NCBI RefSeq assembly: GCF_003971235.1 | Contig: NZ_CP034661.1 | Span: 1,240,001-1,304,000 of the forward strand | Source: Chryseobacterium aureum | GTDB taxonomy: Bacteria > Bacteroidota > Bacteroidia > Flavobacteriales > Weeksellaceae | Direction of reading: 5' to 3' | Length of the DNA stretch: 64,000 bases | Shown: in pieces, positions 15,789 through 24,175 of the stretch | How the letters are laid out: the number at the start of each line of letters is the position of its first letter | Numbering within the stretch: the stretch's first letter is position 1 | Position numbers and translations under genes: made by a program | Notes under the pieces: model-generated | Told to the model about the DNA's origin: nothing | Seen by the model: only the letters and a program-made list of their open reading frames with translations | The model's database searches: none

Positions 15789-16751
15789 TTATAATTTATT
15801 CGGATTATCCTTATGCTCTTTCTGAAAGTCTTCTGCATTTTTGATTTCTTCTTTCAGCCAGTTTTCAAAAGAAACTTTCTTTTCATTAAAATCCTCAATG
15901 GCATAAAATGTTTTACCATCTTCTGAAACCAAGAACTTGAAGCGGTAAAGCATATCCAAATCTTTCTTTCTGTCATTATAAGTATTCACCTGATAATAGG
16001 GGAAATTTTCTTTTGGCCTCTCTACGATTTCAAAAAACAGATTCTTTTCCTTTTCAGATAATTTTTCATAAAAATTTACATAATAAAGATCTGAAAGTTT
16101 TTTCTTCTGCTTTTGAAAAAACTGAAGGATATTTTTCTCTTTTTCATTATATTGAAATGGGTTAGGATAATATTTCCCGTTTATTTCAACATCCTCTTTC
16201 TTAGGTTTTGCGAGTGGCTGAACAGTTTGCCCTTTGACATCCATCACTCCCCATTTTCCTCCTACAATGGATCTGTGCTCGTCATTTGTTTTTTCCCAGT
16301 CGCAGCCATCACAAAATGCGGCATACCCATAATTGAAGGGGAATGCAAAATCATGCTCAGCTTCAATAACCGTCTTTCCGTTACGGTCTGCAAATCCTAC
16401 TTTACCATTTTTAACCAGTCTTCTTACTCCTTCAGAGAAATAATCTGCACCATTGTCGAAAAAGAAAGGCTGATAAAGGAATTTTCCTTTTCTGTCATAC
16501 ACATATCCCCATGCATTTTTCTCTGTTTTTTCACCTTCTTTACTGCCATCAAAAAGAATGGTTTCTCCTTCTACCGGATCTCCATCTTTAAGGTATGAGA
16601 AGACTTTGAATTCTGCAGGAACAATTATTTTTCCGGCTTTATCTTTTACTCCCACTAAAGAATCTTTGGATTTAAAATAATGTAAATCTTCTTTAGTCTG
16701 AGAAAAAGAAATGATTGGAATCAATAAAATGGTTACCAGTAGTTTTTTCAT
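15789..16751 (-). CDS. WG-repeat secreted protein
   Basis: This 320-residue protein has an N-terminal signal peptide ending near I-S-F-S-Q. The first two thirds contain degenerate WG repeats, for example N-A-W-G-Y-V-Y-D-R-K-G-K, N-G-K-V-G-F-A-D-R-N-G-K and G-K-W-G-V-M-D-V-K-G-Q, each about 35-50 residues apart. The C-terminal third is charged and helical. WG-repeat proteins of Bacteroidota are exported and probably form beta-rich surface or periplasmic structures, but their roles are unknown. It sits between purB and purL on the same strand, separated from purB by a terminator. Confidence 0.8.
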   Translation of the reverse strand: MKKLLVTILLIPIISFSQTKEDLHYFKSKDSLVGVKDKAGKIIVPAEFKVFSYLKDGDPVEGETILFDGSKEGEKTEKNAWGYVYDRKGKFLYQPFFFDNGADYFSEGVRRLVKNGKVGFADRNGKTVIEAEHDFAFPFNYGYAAFCDGCDWEKTNDEHRSIVGGKWGVMDVKGQTVQPLAKPKKEDVEINGKYYPNPFQYNEKEKNILQFFQKQKKKLSDLYYVNFYEKLSEKEKNLFFEIVERPKENFPYYQVNTYNDRKKDLDMLYRFKFLVSEDGKTFYAIEDFNEKKVSFENWLKEEIKNAEDFQKEHKDNPNKL

Positions 16752-16771
16752 AGCAATGGAGTGGGAAATAA

Positions 16772-16798
16772 AATATGCAGCCCAAAAGACTGCATATT
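16772..16798 (-). terminator. purB terminator
   Basis: AATATGCAG and CTGCATATT form a perfect stem 4 bases after the purB stop, followed on the minus strand by T-rich sequence. Confidence 0.72.
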
Positions 16799-16802
16799 GT
16801 TT

Positions 16803-18230
16803 TTATACTTTAAGATCAGCTTCCAATCCTATTAAGTCTTTGTTTTGGTCTATAATCGGCTGTACTTCATTTTTGATGAATTCCTCCGTCTGGATCGGCG
16901 CGAAACCAATAAAGTTTTTAGGATCTAACACTTCTTTCAGTTTTGATTTGTCTAATTTTAAAGAATCATCGTTTAAGATTCTTTCGATAAGATCGTTTTC
17001 TTTTCCTTCTTCTTTCACTTTCTTGGAAGCTTCCATAGAATGAACTCTGATTACTTCGTGAATTTCCTGGCGGTCACCACCAGCTTTCACTTCTTCCATG
17101 ATGATATATTCAGTCGCCATGAAAGGAAGCTCTTCCATAATGTGCTTGTTGATTCTGTTTGGATAAACAACGATACCGTTCATGATGTTGTTCCAGATCA
17201 ATAGAATGGCATCCACAGCTAAAAATGCCTGAGGAATGGTTAATCTTTTGTTCGCAGAGTCATCCAACGTTCTTTCAAACCATTGTGTAGAAGCTACCAT
17301 TGCAGAACTTGTTGTAAGAGACATTACATATTTTGCCAATGCTCCGATTCTTTCACTTCTCATCGGGTTACGTTTATAGGCCATTGCCGATGAACCGATC
17401 TGGTTTTTCTCGAATGGCTCTTCAATTTCCTTAAGGTTTTGAAGTAAACGTAAATCGTTTGTGAATTTGTGTGCAGATTGTGCAATATTTCCTAATAAAG
17501 CCACAACTTTTGCATCAATTTTTCTATCGTAAGTTTGTCCGGAAACTCCGAACACTTTTTCGAAACCGAATCTTTTTGAAAGTTCCTTATCTAAGTGTTT
17601 TACTTTAGAATAATCACCGTTGAAAAGCTCAAGGAAGCTGGCAGCAGTTCCTGTAGTTCCTTTTACTCCTCTGAAACGAAGGGTTTCAAGGAAGAAATCC
17701 AATTCTTCGATGTCAAGAACCAGACTCTGTAACCAAAGTGTTGCTCTTTTTCCTACGGTTGTCAACTGAGCCGGCTGGAAGTGGGTGAAACCTAAAGTAG
17801 GAAGGTCTTTATACTGAATGGCAAAATCCGAAAGATTTTTCATCACGTTTACCAACTTTTTCTTTAAGATTAAAAGTCCGTCACGGATTTGAATTAAATC
17901 GGTATTGTCTCCTACAAAAGCTGAAGTTGCTCCCAAGTGGATAATTCCTTTTGCCGAAGGCGCCACATCACCATATGCGTGAACGTGAGCCATTACGTCA
18001 TGACGGAATTTTTTCTCGTACTCTGCTGCTTTTACATAATCAATATTTTCAGCATTTGCTTTCAATTCTGCAATCTGCTCGTCTGTAATATCAAGACCAA
18101 GATCTTTTTCAATTTCAGCAAGAGCTATCCAAAGCTTTCTCCAATTCTGGAATTTGTTATTGTGTGAGAAGTTAAATAACATTTCTTCACTGGAGTAGCG
18201 TTCTTCCAATGGATTTTTGTAGGAATTCAT
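16803..18230 (-). CDS. purB: Adenylosuccinate lyase
   Basis: This cytoplasmic homotetrameric enzyme cleaves adenylosuccinate and SAICAR to release fumarate in purine synthesis. The 475-residue protein shows the fumarase/aspartase superfamily layout. H-L-G-A-T-S lies near residue 97, the T-H-F-Q-P-A-Q motif near 160, and the signature G-S-S-A-M-A-Y-K-R-N-P-M-R-S-E near 285, which carries the catalytic serine loop. The C-terminal helical domain is complete. A -7 box lies 25 bases upstream. Together with purL it gives two non-consecutive purine steps in this area. Confidence 0.97.
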   Translation of the reverse strand: MNSYKNPLEERYSSEEMLFNFSHNNKFQNWRKLWIALAEIEKDLGLDITDEQIAELKANAENIDYVKAAEYEKKFRHDVMAHVHAYGDVAPSAKGIIHLGATSAFVGDNTDLIQIRDGLLILKKKLVNVMKNLSDFAIQYKDLPTLGFTHFQPAQLTTVGKRATLWLQSLVLDIEELDFFLETLRFRGVKGTTGTAASFLELFNGDYSKVKHLDKELSKRFGFEKVFGVSGQTYDRKIDAKVVALLGNIAQSAHKFTNDLRLLQNLKEIEEPFEKNQIGSSAMAYKRNPMRSERIGALAKYVMSLTTSSAMVASTQWFERTLDDSANKRLTIPQAFLAVDAILLIWNNIMNGIVVYPNRINKHIMEELPFMATEYIIMEEVKAGGDRQEIHEVIRVHSMEASKKVKEEGKENDLIERILNDDSLKLDKSKLKEVLDPKNFIGFAPIQTEEFIKNEVQPIIDQNKDLIGLEADLKV

Positions 18231-18254
18231 TCGTTCTTTTACTTTTTAGATGCA

Positions 18255-18262
18255 CAAAAATA
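18255..18262 (-). promoter_or_regulatory. Putative purB -7 box
   Basis: On the minus strand this reads TATTTTTG, fitting TAnnTTTG, 25 bases before the purB ATG. No spaced TTG was found. Confidence 0.4.
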
Positions 18263-18344
18263 CGGATTTTCAGTGAGAGATGAAAATCCTGTTCTGATGA
18301 TTTTTCAACTATATTTTGATGATTTTATAGTTTCATTTATACTT

Positions 18345-18542
18345 TTACCTTGAAGCAAAAGTATACAAAAGTTCAAGACGGGAATCATCCGCTAAAAATT
18401 TGATTGTACTCCTAAAATTTCCAAACCCGCATGGATCATCCGGTTCTGCTTCGGTTCTGAACAAGTCCCGTGCTCAGACAGTGGAAATTTTTTAACGGAC
18501 TACATTCTAATTTTCTTAACGCTACTGATTCCTAAGTCGATT
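18345..18542 (+). repeat. ~199-bp structured repeat element, copy 2
   Basis: This is the second copy of the element at 7385-7583, in the same orientation. The nested arms are kept: GGAATCA/TGATTCC, 18395-18408 with 18501-18514, AAAATTTCCA/TGGAAATTTT, and GCATGG (18429-18434) with CCGTGC (pairing through one G-U). It lies between purB and the terminator of the small GG-leader peptide gene. Confidence 0.85.
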
Positions 18543-18550
18543 GATGTAAC

Positions 18551-18588
18551 TAAAACAGGCTGTCTCATTTCTGAAACAGCCTGTTTTA
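18551..18588 (-). terminator. Terminator of the GG-leader peptide gene
   Basis: TAAAACAGGCTGT and ACAGCCTGTTTTA form a 13-base perfect stem, 20 bases beyond the peptide stop on the minus strand, with T-rich sequence following. Confidence 0.82.
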
Positions 18589-18607
18589 GTTATTTTCATG
18601 AATCAAA

Positions 18608-18748
18608 TTAATCAATAAGCCCGCATGGTGATCCTACGGGGATACATTTTTTTTCAAATGTACACCAGAAGTATCCTGCAAGACACATTGGGATCCCACC
18701 CTGAACGGTTTTCAATTCTCTTTTTGAAAGTTTTCTTAGGTTTTTCAT
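18608..18748 (-). CDS. Double-glycine-leader bacteriocin-like peptide
   Basis: This is a 46-residue peptide. The leader MKNLRKLSKRELKTVQGG (residues 1-18) has the basic, leucine-spaced pattern and terminal Gly-Gly of precursors cleaved by C39-peptidase transporters. The 28-residue core contains four cysteines at positions 22, 29, 35 and 42, spaced 7, 6 and 7, which could form two disulfides, and also Trp28 and several glycines. It has its own putative promoter and a strong terminator, so it is a stand-alone transcription unit. No processing transporter or immunity gene is nearby. Chryseobacterium genomes carry orphan genes of this kind, annotated as bacteriocin-like; antimicrobial activity is not established. 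Confidence 0.82.
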   Translation of the reverse strand: MKNLRKLSKRELKTVQGGIPMCLAGYFWCTFEKKCIPVGSPCGLID

Positions 18749-18870
18749 AGTTCTATTTTTTTGATTTTTCTCCTACTCTATATGCTTTTCGGATTACGCT
18801 TTAATTTGGTAATACCAATATACATTTTTTGGAGACAAAAAAACATAACCCGTTCATTTTATACAATTTA

Positions 18871-18878
18871 CAAATATA
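18871..18878 (-). promoter_or_regulatory. Putative -7 box for the GG-leader peptide
   Basis: The minus strand reads TATATTTG, an exact TAnnTTTG match, about 120 bases before the ATG. This would leave a long leader of about 115 bases. Confidence 0.45.
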
Positions 18879-18930
18879 ATTTTATTAACTTCGGTCATTG
18901 TATATCAATATAGCTTCTTAAGACAAAATA

Positions 18931-18966
18931 AAATAAAACCTCCGCTGTTGCAGAGGTTTCATTTTA
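18931..18966 (-). terminator. Terminator downstream of the Rhs/immunity locus
   Basis: AAACCTC (18936-18942) and GAGGTTT (18953-18959) pair, with partly complementary A/T flanks extending the stem. It is the first clear terminator after the immunity-like gene on the minus strand. Confidence 0.65.
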
Positions 18967-19007
18967 TTTGTGGACACGAGCGAGACGCTCGCGCAAGCGG
19001 GAGGGGG

Positions 19008-19048
19008 TATGTATAATTGTATACATACTTTCCGGTTTAAATATTAAA
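19008..19048 (-). pseudogene. Relic of an Rhs gene 3' region
   Basis: The stretch TGTATAATTGTATACATA, TTTCCGGTTT and ATTAAAA matches the intact Rhs gene at about 20461-20500 with about three changes and in the same orientation, but is followed by unrelated sequence. In the intact gene it encodes N-V-E-T-G-K-Y-V-Y-N-Y-T. It lies downstream of the immunity-like gene, where displaced Rhs ends are expected. Confidence 0.65.
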
Positions 19049-19195
19049 AAAAACTCAGAGATCAAACAAAAGAAATATAGGTAAATATAGAGCAAAAGCT
19101 AAACCCCTAATCTCTAAAAATCAAAAAAATAGCTTATAATTGTTTACTAACTTAATGACATTACGCTCGCACCAGCAAGTACCAAAGCTAGTTTT

Positions 19196-19489
19196 CTAAT
19201 TTATAATAAAGAATTCATCAACAAAATTTTCATTTTCATCCAAATATAAAACATATGAGCCTAAACGTTTATTCGTATTATCTTCAATATCTATATCTAT
19301 TTTGTATGTATTATTAAAATATGTGTGTTCATTATAAAAAACATAACAAATGGATTTTTCTATAAATTTCAAACTATTTGTATTATATAATTCTTTTAAC
19401 TCAATTTCTAAGTCTTCATTCTTAAAAATTTCATGAATACTAGCAATTGCATTTTTAAATTTTTTTTTAATTTCTATTTTATCTTCCAT
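19196..19489 (-). CDS. Probable immunity protein for the Rhs toxin
   Basis: This is a small acidic 97-residue protein without signal peptide or known motif. It starts 3 bases after the Rhs stop codon, so it is translationally linked to the toxin-bearing C-terminus. Size, position, AT-rich codon use and lack of paralogs in the window fit a cognate immunity protein that protects the producer and its kin by binding the toxin domain in the cytoplasm. The sequence is rich in Glu, Asp, Asn, Phe and Tyr, as many immunity proteins are. The assignment rests on context only. Confidence 0.7.
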   Translation of the reverse strand: MEDKIEIKKKFKNAIASIHEIFKNEDLEIELKELYNTNSLKFIEKSICYVFYNEHTYFNNTYKIDIDIEDNTNKRLGSYVLYLDENENFVDEFFIIN

Positions 19490-19492
19490 AAA

Positions 19493-22400
19493 TTAATGTC
19501 TCATTATTTTATCAAATATTATATGTCCATTTGAACTCGGATTACCATATATTCTGATATCACCACCTGTTTTATCTAATATTTTAAGCTTAAAAGTATA
19601 CCCTGTTGCTTTAGCTTCACTTTCTGTTAATCTTATAATTCCTATATTACCTCGTGGAGCAACAATCCCTTTGGTTAATGCGTGTTTAAATTTTGTTTGT
19701 AATAAGGGATCTAAAGAATTAAAAACCTTACTTACTATCCAGCCTGAAACAGTTCTATTAACACCCATTTTCGCAACATTCCCTACCTTACCTTTTTTAA
19801 AACTTACTAAGGTAATAGCTGCTATAGTTATAACTTCCTCTGGATCTTCACTTTCTCTAATAGAATTAAATGACTCCGATAAAAGATTAGGAACATCAGT
19901 AATCATATTACCTACAATTTTCAAATCACTTAAAATTCCGTTACCATACTTTCCATATCTTGCGGTGTGCCATTCCATTTCTTCTTTAGTATTAGGTCTA
20001 ATAGGTGCTATAAACATTAACACATCATTAGCTTTAGACTTAAACGCATTATATTTTGTGATAACAATTTCTGGAATCTCTATTGTTTTAGTAGGTTCTT
20101 CTTTCTTTTTTTTCTTAGGATCTTCACCATTACCAAAGCTTTCTCCAATCATTCCAGTTGGATCATTGAAAAAAACAGGGTTGTTAAATACATAAGAATA
20201 TGGACTATAATGTAACTGCAGTTCACTTAGGTCATCTTGAGTTCCCCATCTTCCAATATCCGGCATATAGAACCTTGCTCCATAATCATACATACCAGTC
20301 TCCTGAAGTTCCTTCCCATTGTAGTTGTACTTATACGCTGGATTTCCTGCTAATACATTATATCCCTCATGCTTCAATCCAAACGGATAATAATTACTTT
20401 CTTCAATGATCTCTGTTCCTGCCCCGTTCTTAGCATAGCTTAGCCTAACATTTCCAAGGTGATCTGTATAATTGTATACATATTTTCCGGTTTCAACATT
20501 AAAATATCCTTCTGCTGTTGGGAAGAATTTTAATACTGAGTCAGTATATTGAAAACCATCAAGATAATCAGTTGTTTCTGTACCGAAAACCTTTTTTACT
20601 TTTACTCCGTCTGCTCTGTAAATATAGTCTGTTACTTTAGCATTTTGAGTAACTTTTTCAGGTAAATTTAGATAATTATATTGGATGGAGGAAATTCCTT
20701 TATCCAATTGGGTCGTCATATTTCCGTTGACATCGTAAGTAATGGTGCCTCCTGTACTTCCTGATGCTAATGGATATCCACTGATGGCATTTCCGGTTCC
20801 TATTTCTTTAAGATAAGACAACTTATTGCTTTGTTCCCCATTCTCGTAATGATATTCCAGATTGTCCATTACCTCAGGAGCAGTATATCCCGGAAGCTGT
20901 CTTCCTCTTCTTAAAAGTGTTTTTATGTTTCCATTAAGATCGTAGGTAAGCTGCTCATGATACTCTCCTCTTTCTAAATTCATGGCATCCCAGAAACGTC
21001 CTTCCTTAAGTCGGTTAAGGGCATCATATTCATAGGAGTAATTTCTAAGTACTGCATCATTTTGAGTAATCCATGACATTTGGGAAATATTTCCATTATA
21101 TCTTGCAGAGCCTGAAAACTGATTGTTAGGTGTGTTATAACGCAGTTCGTAAGCAAAAAGCTTATTCTGCAAATTGGCAGGATCATTCACTTTTGTCATC
21201 CAGCCTCTGATGTTGTAGGCATATTTTACACTCTGTAGTGGGCTACCTGTTGTATTTCCTACATTTTTAGTCTGTAATTGTCCCAGATCATTATACAGGT
21301 TTTCTGCAAGAAGTTCCTGAGCACCACCGTTTACCTGGTTCCAATGTCTTACCAGTCTTTCCTGATGATCATATTCAAAGGTTTCCTTGATGTTTACTTT
21401 GGTATCATTTGCTGACCTTTTATGTTCAACAAGGCTATACTCCGGAACTCCTGAAAACTTCAAAGAGCTTTCGGTTTTTGTATATCCTCCCAAATGATTT
21501 AAAGAATGGGTCGCAATGGCTCTTCCTTTTTTACCATAGTAGGTAAATGATTTTGTCCAGCTGTCATTTTCGATATTCTTAACATAAGAAGCTGTCGGAA
21601 GACTTTTAGTACTTACCGTTGAATTCTGTGTGGTTTGTGGCAACACATCCTGCCCTAAAACCGTACTTACAGCCGGAGCTTCCTGAGGATAAGTATCATA
21701 ATAATTAACGGTAAGAAGCTTATCAACAGTTGTAGGATAAGCTGTGTTTCCGTATTCAATGCTAACTCCATTCAACGTAAGGCTTCCACCGCGGGTTTCA
21801 AAAGTATCCGCAGGTTGATTATCAATAGCATTCTGTATCGCATTTCTTGAATTGGTATCCCTGGTAATGCCTGTATAGACTACTCTTCCGAAACGGTCAT
21901 ATTTGGTAAACAACCATGACTGATCCGCTGAAAAATTAGCAATTCCATTTTTGAGAGCAATATCTCTGGAAAGAATAATCTGATCTTTTTTATTGTAAAC
22001 CATTTGCTCCAGGCCTTTCCCCGGAAGTTTCTTTTCTACCAGTCTGCTTTTACCATCATATTTATATTGATAGCAAAGATGCTCCATTGCAGAAGCCGAG
22101 ACTATTGCTGTTGCAGAAGCTAAAGGCGGAATAACAAATGCCAGTTGATCATATTCATTATAGACGTAATAGGTGTCTGCATTTTCTGAAGAACTGATTA
22201 CTTTTCTTACCAACAGAGTCTGCCCGCTGCCGTTCTTAAATTCTATGGTTTTATTACCGTCTTCGTCTGTTACCGTGTTTTTATACAACTGTGCTTCTCC
22301 ATAGGTTCCGGATGCAATGAGCTCAGAGGAAGTAGCACCAGCTACCCAAGAGGTAATAGTAGTATATTTTTTAACTTCGCCAGCTGCATTGGCTTCATAT

Positions 22401-23047
22401 CCAAAAACAACAGGTTTACTCTGCCAGTCATTACCCGGATTTTTCTGGTTTAAAACTCTGTCTAGCGGAGAATTCTCCAGTGTTTTATGGCTAAAAGGAA
22501 AAGAATCGTTAATCCCATTCGCCTGATAGTAGCTATTGGCACTGCCTTCTACATTGGTCTGGATATTTCCACTCAATGAATTCATAGGAACAGGCAGCCA
22601 GCTGTCAACCTGTCTTCCAAAATTGTCATAAGGAATATGGGTTACCAAATCTTTTCCGGTAGGTGTAGATTTAATGCTTACAGCCTGTTTAGGTCTTCCC
22701 AAGCCGTCAAAAAACTGTACACTCTGTACCTGCTGAAGGGATCCGTCTGAAACCGTAGTGGGTACTAAATACTGTCTGGTATAAATATAGTTTTCCGTAG
22801 ATGGAATATTGGATGAATAATTTACATTGATGGGAGTATAGATACCTCCACCATTACCAGAAGAGGATCCTCCGATGTAGGCACGAAAAGTTCCACTGGA
22901 AGAGCTGAAACTAAATCCAGGAACCATCCGTATACTTTGTGGGTCAGCTACTTCAGTATTAGGAGCAGGAGGTGCTGATAAGACAACCTGCCCGTAATGA
23001 TGAAGGCTCCATAGCAGCCCAATTATTATATATTTTTTTCTATACAT
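19493..23047 (-). CDS. Rhs protein (DUF6443) with variable C-terminal toxin-like domain
   Basis: This is a 1184-residue exported protein with a signal peptide in the first 22 residues. A DUF6443-type N-terminal domain (about 80-210) is followed by many YD/Rhs repeats (such as Y-D-H-Q-E-R-L-V-R, Y-D-V-N-G-N-M). The Rhs-associated core is near 885-965, with Y-D-Y-G-A-R-F-Y-M-P-D-I-G-R-W and the end N-D-P-T-G. After residue 965 (base 20152) the sequence changes: a lysine run, then about 200 residues of visibly more A+T-rich coding. It ends with a compact domain whose tail G-G-D-I-R-I-Y-G, N-G-H-I-I-F-D-K-I, R-H resembles small nuclease-type toxins. The toxin family is not identified. It is the fourth gene of the locus and is followed by the immunity-like gene. 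Confidence 0.88.
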   Translation of the reverse strand: MYRKKYIIIGLLWSLHHYGQVVLSAPPAPNTEVADPQSIRMVPGFSFSSSSGTFRAYIGGSSSGNGGGIYTPINVNYSSNIPSTENYIYTRQYLVPTTVSDGSLQQVQSVQFFDGLGRPKQAVSIKSTPTGKDLVTHIPYDNFGRQVDSWLPVPMNSLSGNIQTNVEGSANSYYQANGINDSFPFSHKTLENSPLDRVLNQKNPGNDWQSKPVVFGYEANAAGEVKKYTTITSWVAGATSSELIASGTYGEAQLYKNTVTDEDGNKTIEFKNGSGQTLLVRKVISSSENADTYYVYNEYDQLAFVIPPLASATAIVSASAMEHLCYQYKYDGKSRLVEKKLPGKGLEQMVYNKKDQIILSRDIALKNGIANFSADQSWLFTKYDRFGRVVYTGITRDTNSRNAIQNAIDNQPADTFETRGGSLTLNGVSIEYGNTAYPTTVDKLLTVNYYDTYPQEAPAVSTVLGQDVLPQTTQNSTVSTKSLPTASYVKNIENDSWTKSFTYYGKKGRAIATHSLNHLGGYTKTESSLKFSGVPEYSLVEHKRSANDTKVNIKETFEYDHQERLVRHWNQVNGGAQELLAENLYNDLGQLQTKNVGNTTGSPLQSVKYAYNIRGWMTKVNDPANLQNKLFAYELRYNTPNNQFSGSARYNGNISQMSWITQNDAVLRNYSYEYDALNRLKEGRFWDAMNLERGEYHEQLTYDLNGNIKTLLRRGRQLPGYTAPEVMDNLEYHYENGEQSNKLSYLKEIGTGNAISGYPLASGSTGGTITYDVNGNMTTQLDKGISSIQYNYLNLPEKVTQNAKVTDYIYRADGVKVKKVFGTETTDYLDGFQYTDSVLKFFPTAEGYFNVETGKYVYNYTDHLGNVRLSYAKNGAGTEIIEESNYYPFGLKHEGYNVLAGNPAYKYNYNGKELQETGMYDYGARFYMPDIGRWGTQDDLSELQLHYSPYSYVFNNPVFFNDPTGMIGESFGNGEDPKKKKKEEPTKTIEIPEIVITKYNAFKSKANDVLMFIAPIRPNTKEEMEWHTARYGKYGNGILSDLKIVGNMITDVPNLLSESFNSIRESEDPEEVITIAAITLVSFKKGKVGNVAKMGVNRTVSGWIVSKVFNSLDPLLQTKFKHALTKGIVAPRGNIGIIRLTESEAKATGYTFKLKILDKTGGDIRIYGNPSSNGHIIFDKIMRH

Positions 23048-23056
23048 TGCTTTATA

Positions 23057-24034
23057 TTAATGAGTTGCACTGGATTTCATCGTAAGAACCTGCTCTTTCA
23101 GCTGTTTAATCTCTGAAGCAAGGTTTTTTAAATCTGAATTTTCAGTTTCTAATTTCTTTATTTGTTGATCCTGCTTAATAACGTATAATGTAAGCTCTTC
23201 AATTTTTTGCAATAGTTTGATCTGGAATTCGCCTACATTCACTCCTTCTTTCTCCATCACCTTTGCAGAAGCAATTTCAGGAAGGTGCTTTTTCTCTTTA
23301 ATGTGTCTGGCAACTTCTTCAAGCCTTGGAAGATCATAATTTTCATCAAAAACAAAGTCGGCAGTTGGAGTTAAAGTTACTTTTAATTCTTTAGCTTCCA
23401 GTTTGCCATTCAACAATGCATTACCATTAGGTCTGATGGCCATTTGTATCTTCTTATTGGTAATAAAGTTAATGGATCCATATATTGGGGAATCACTGTC
23501 ATTTTCAATGTTAAAATCTGCAAAGTTTCCATATCTTAATCCGGAGGATGCATACGCTGAATTGATTTCAAGATTAGCTTTATTATGAAACCCAATACTA
23601 ACAATATTACTTCCTCCTGATGCTCCAGAACCTAAAAACTGAGCCATCACAAAATTCTTATCATTAGTAATCTCACTGGCAACTTCCAGTTTTGCCTGGG
23701 GATTGACAGACCCAATTCCAACATTTCCTCCCACATACATTTGTCCGTCCTGTCTTAAAGAAAATGTAACATCTTCTGTACCTGTACCGAAAATAATATT
23801 TTTCATAAAATATCTCTGTGAATTTCTTAAATGATTAGTTCTTAACTCAAAATGATTAGAACCTGCCACTCCTGAATCATATACTGTTAATTTTGATTGG
23901 GGATCAGAAACCCCGATTCCTACATTTGGAGAGTTAGGGGTAGCGCTTTGATTGACAACACCTCCCGAAGTGTATAATTGAGCAAAAGATAATTGTGCTG
24001 CTAAAATTCCTGCAATGAATATTACTTTTTTCAT
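23057..24034 (-). CDS. Secreted tail-fibre-like coiled-coil protein
   Basis: This 325-residue exported protein (signal peptide ending near L-S-F-A-Q) has an N-terminal region with repeated V-G-I-G motifs (N-V-G-I-G-V-S-D-P, N-V-G-I-G-S-V-N-P), as in Bacteroidota tail-fibre and autotransporter-like proteins. A conserved segment follows: T-A-D-F-V-F-D-E-N-Y-D-L-P-R-L-E-E-V and I-K-E-K-K-H-L-P-E-I. The C-terminal coiled coil covers about 255-320 (I-E-E-L-T-L-Y-V-I-K-Q-D-Q-Q-I-K-K-L). The conserved block resembles an endosialidase-type intramolecular chaperone region. Its stop is 9 bases before the Rhs start, so it is in the same operon and may form the fibre or anchor for the Rhs protein. Confidence 0.8.
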   Translation of the reverse strand: MKKVIFIAGILAAQLSFAQLYTSGGVVNQSATPNSPNVGIGVSDPQSKLTVYDSGVAGSNHFELRTNHLRNSQRYFMKNIIFGTGTEDVTFSLRQDGQMYVGGNVGIGSVNPQAKLEVASEITNDKNFVMAQFLGSGASGGSNIVSIGFHNKANLEINSAYASSGLRYGNFADFNIENDSDSPIYGSINFITNKKIQMAIRPNGNALLNGKLEAKELKVTLTPTADFVFDENYDLPRLEEVARHIKEKKHLPEIASAKVMEKEGVNVGEFQIKLLQKIEELTLYVIKQDQQIKKLETENSDLKNLASEIKQLKEQVLTMKSSATH

Positions 24035-24175
24035 AATTTGAGTTTTTATTGTTTATAATTATATTTAAATTCTTTTATAAGTTTCCTGTTTTGTTACTTT
24101 CTCTGATTTCCTTATACTTAACTATATCTATGTATAATTTCATTAAATAGATTATTTTTTTTCACAATTGTATTC

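Noticed and set aside
18961-19007. GC-rich GCGAG-ACG-CTCGC segment as a terminator
   Set aside because: The stem is only 5 bases and no T-run follows; it is more likely a repeat fragment.
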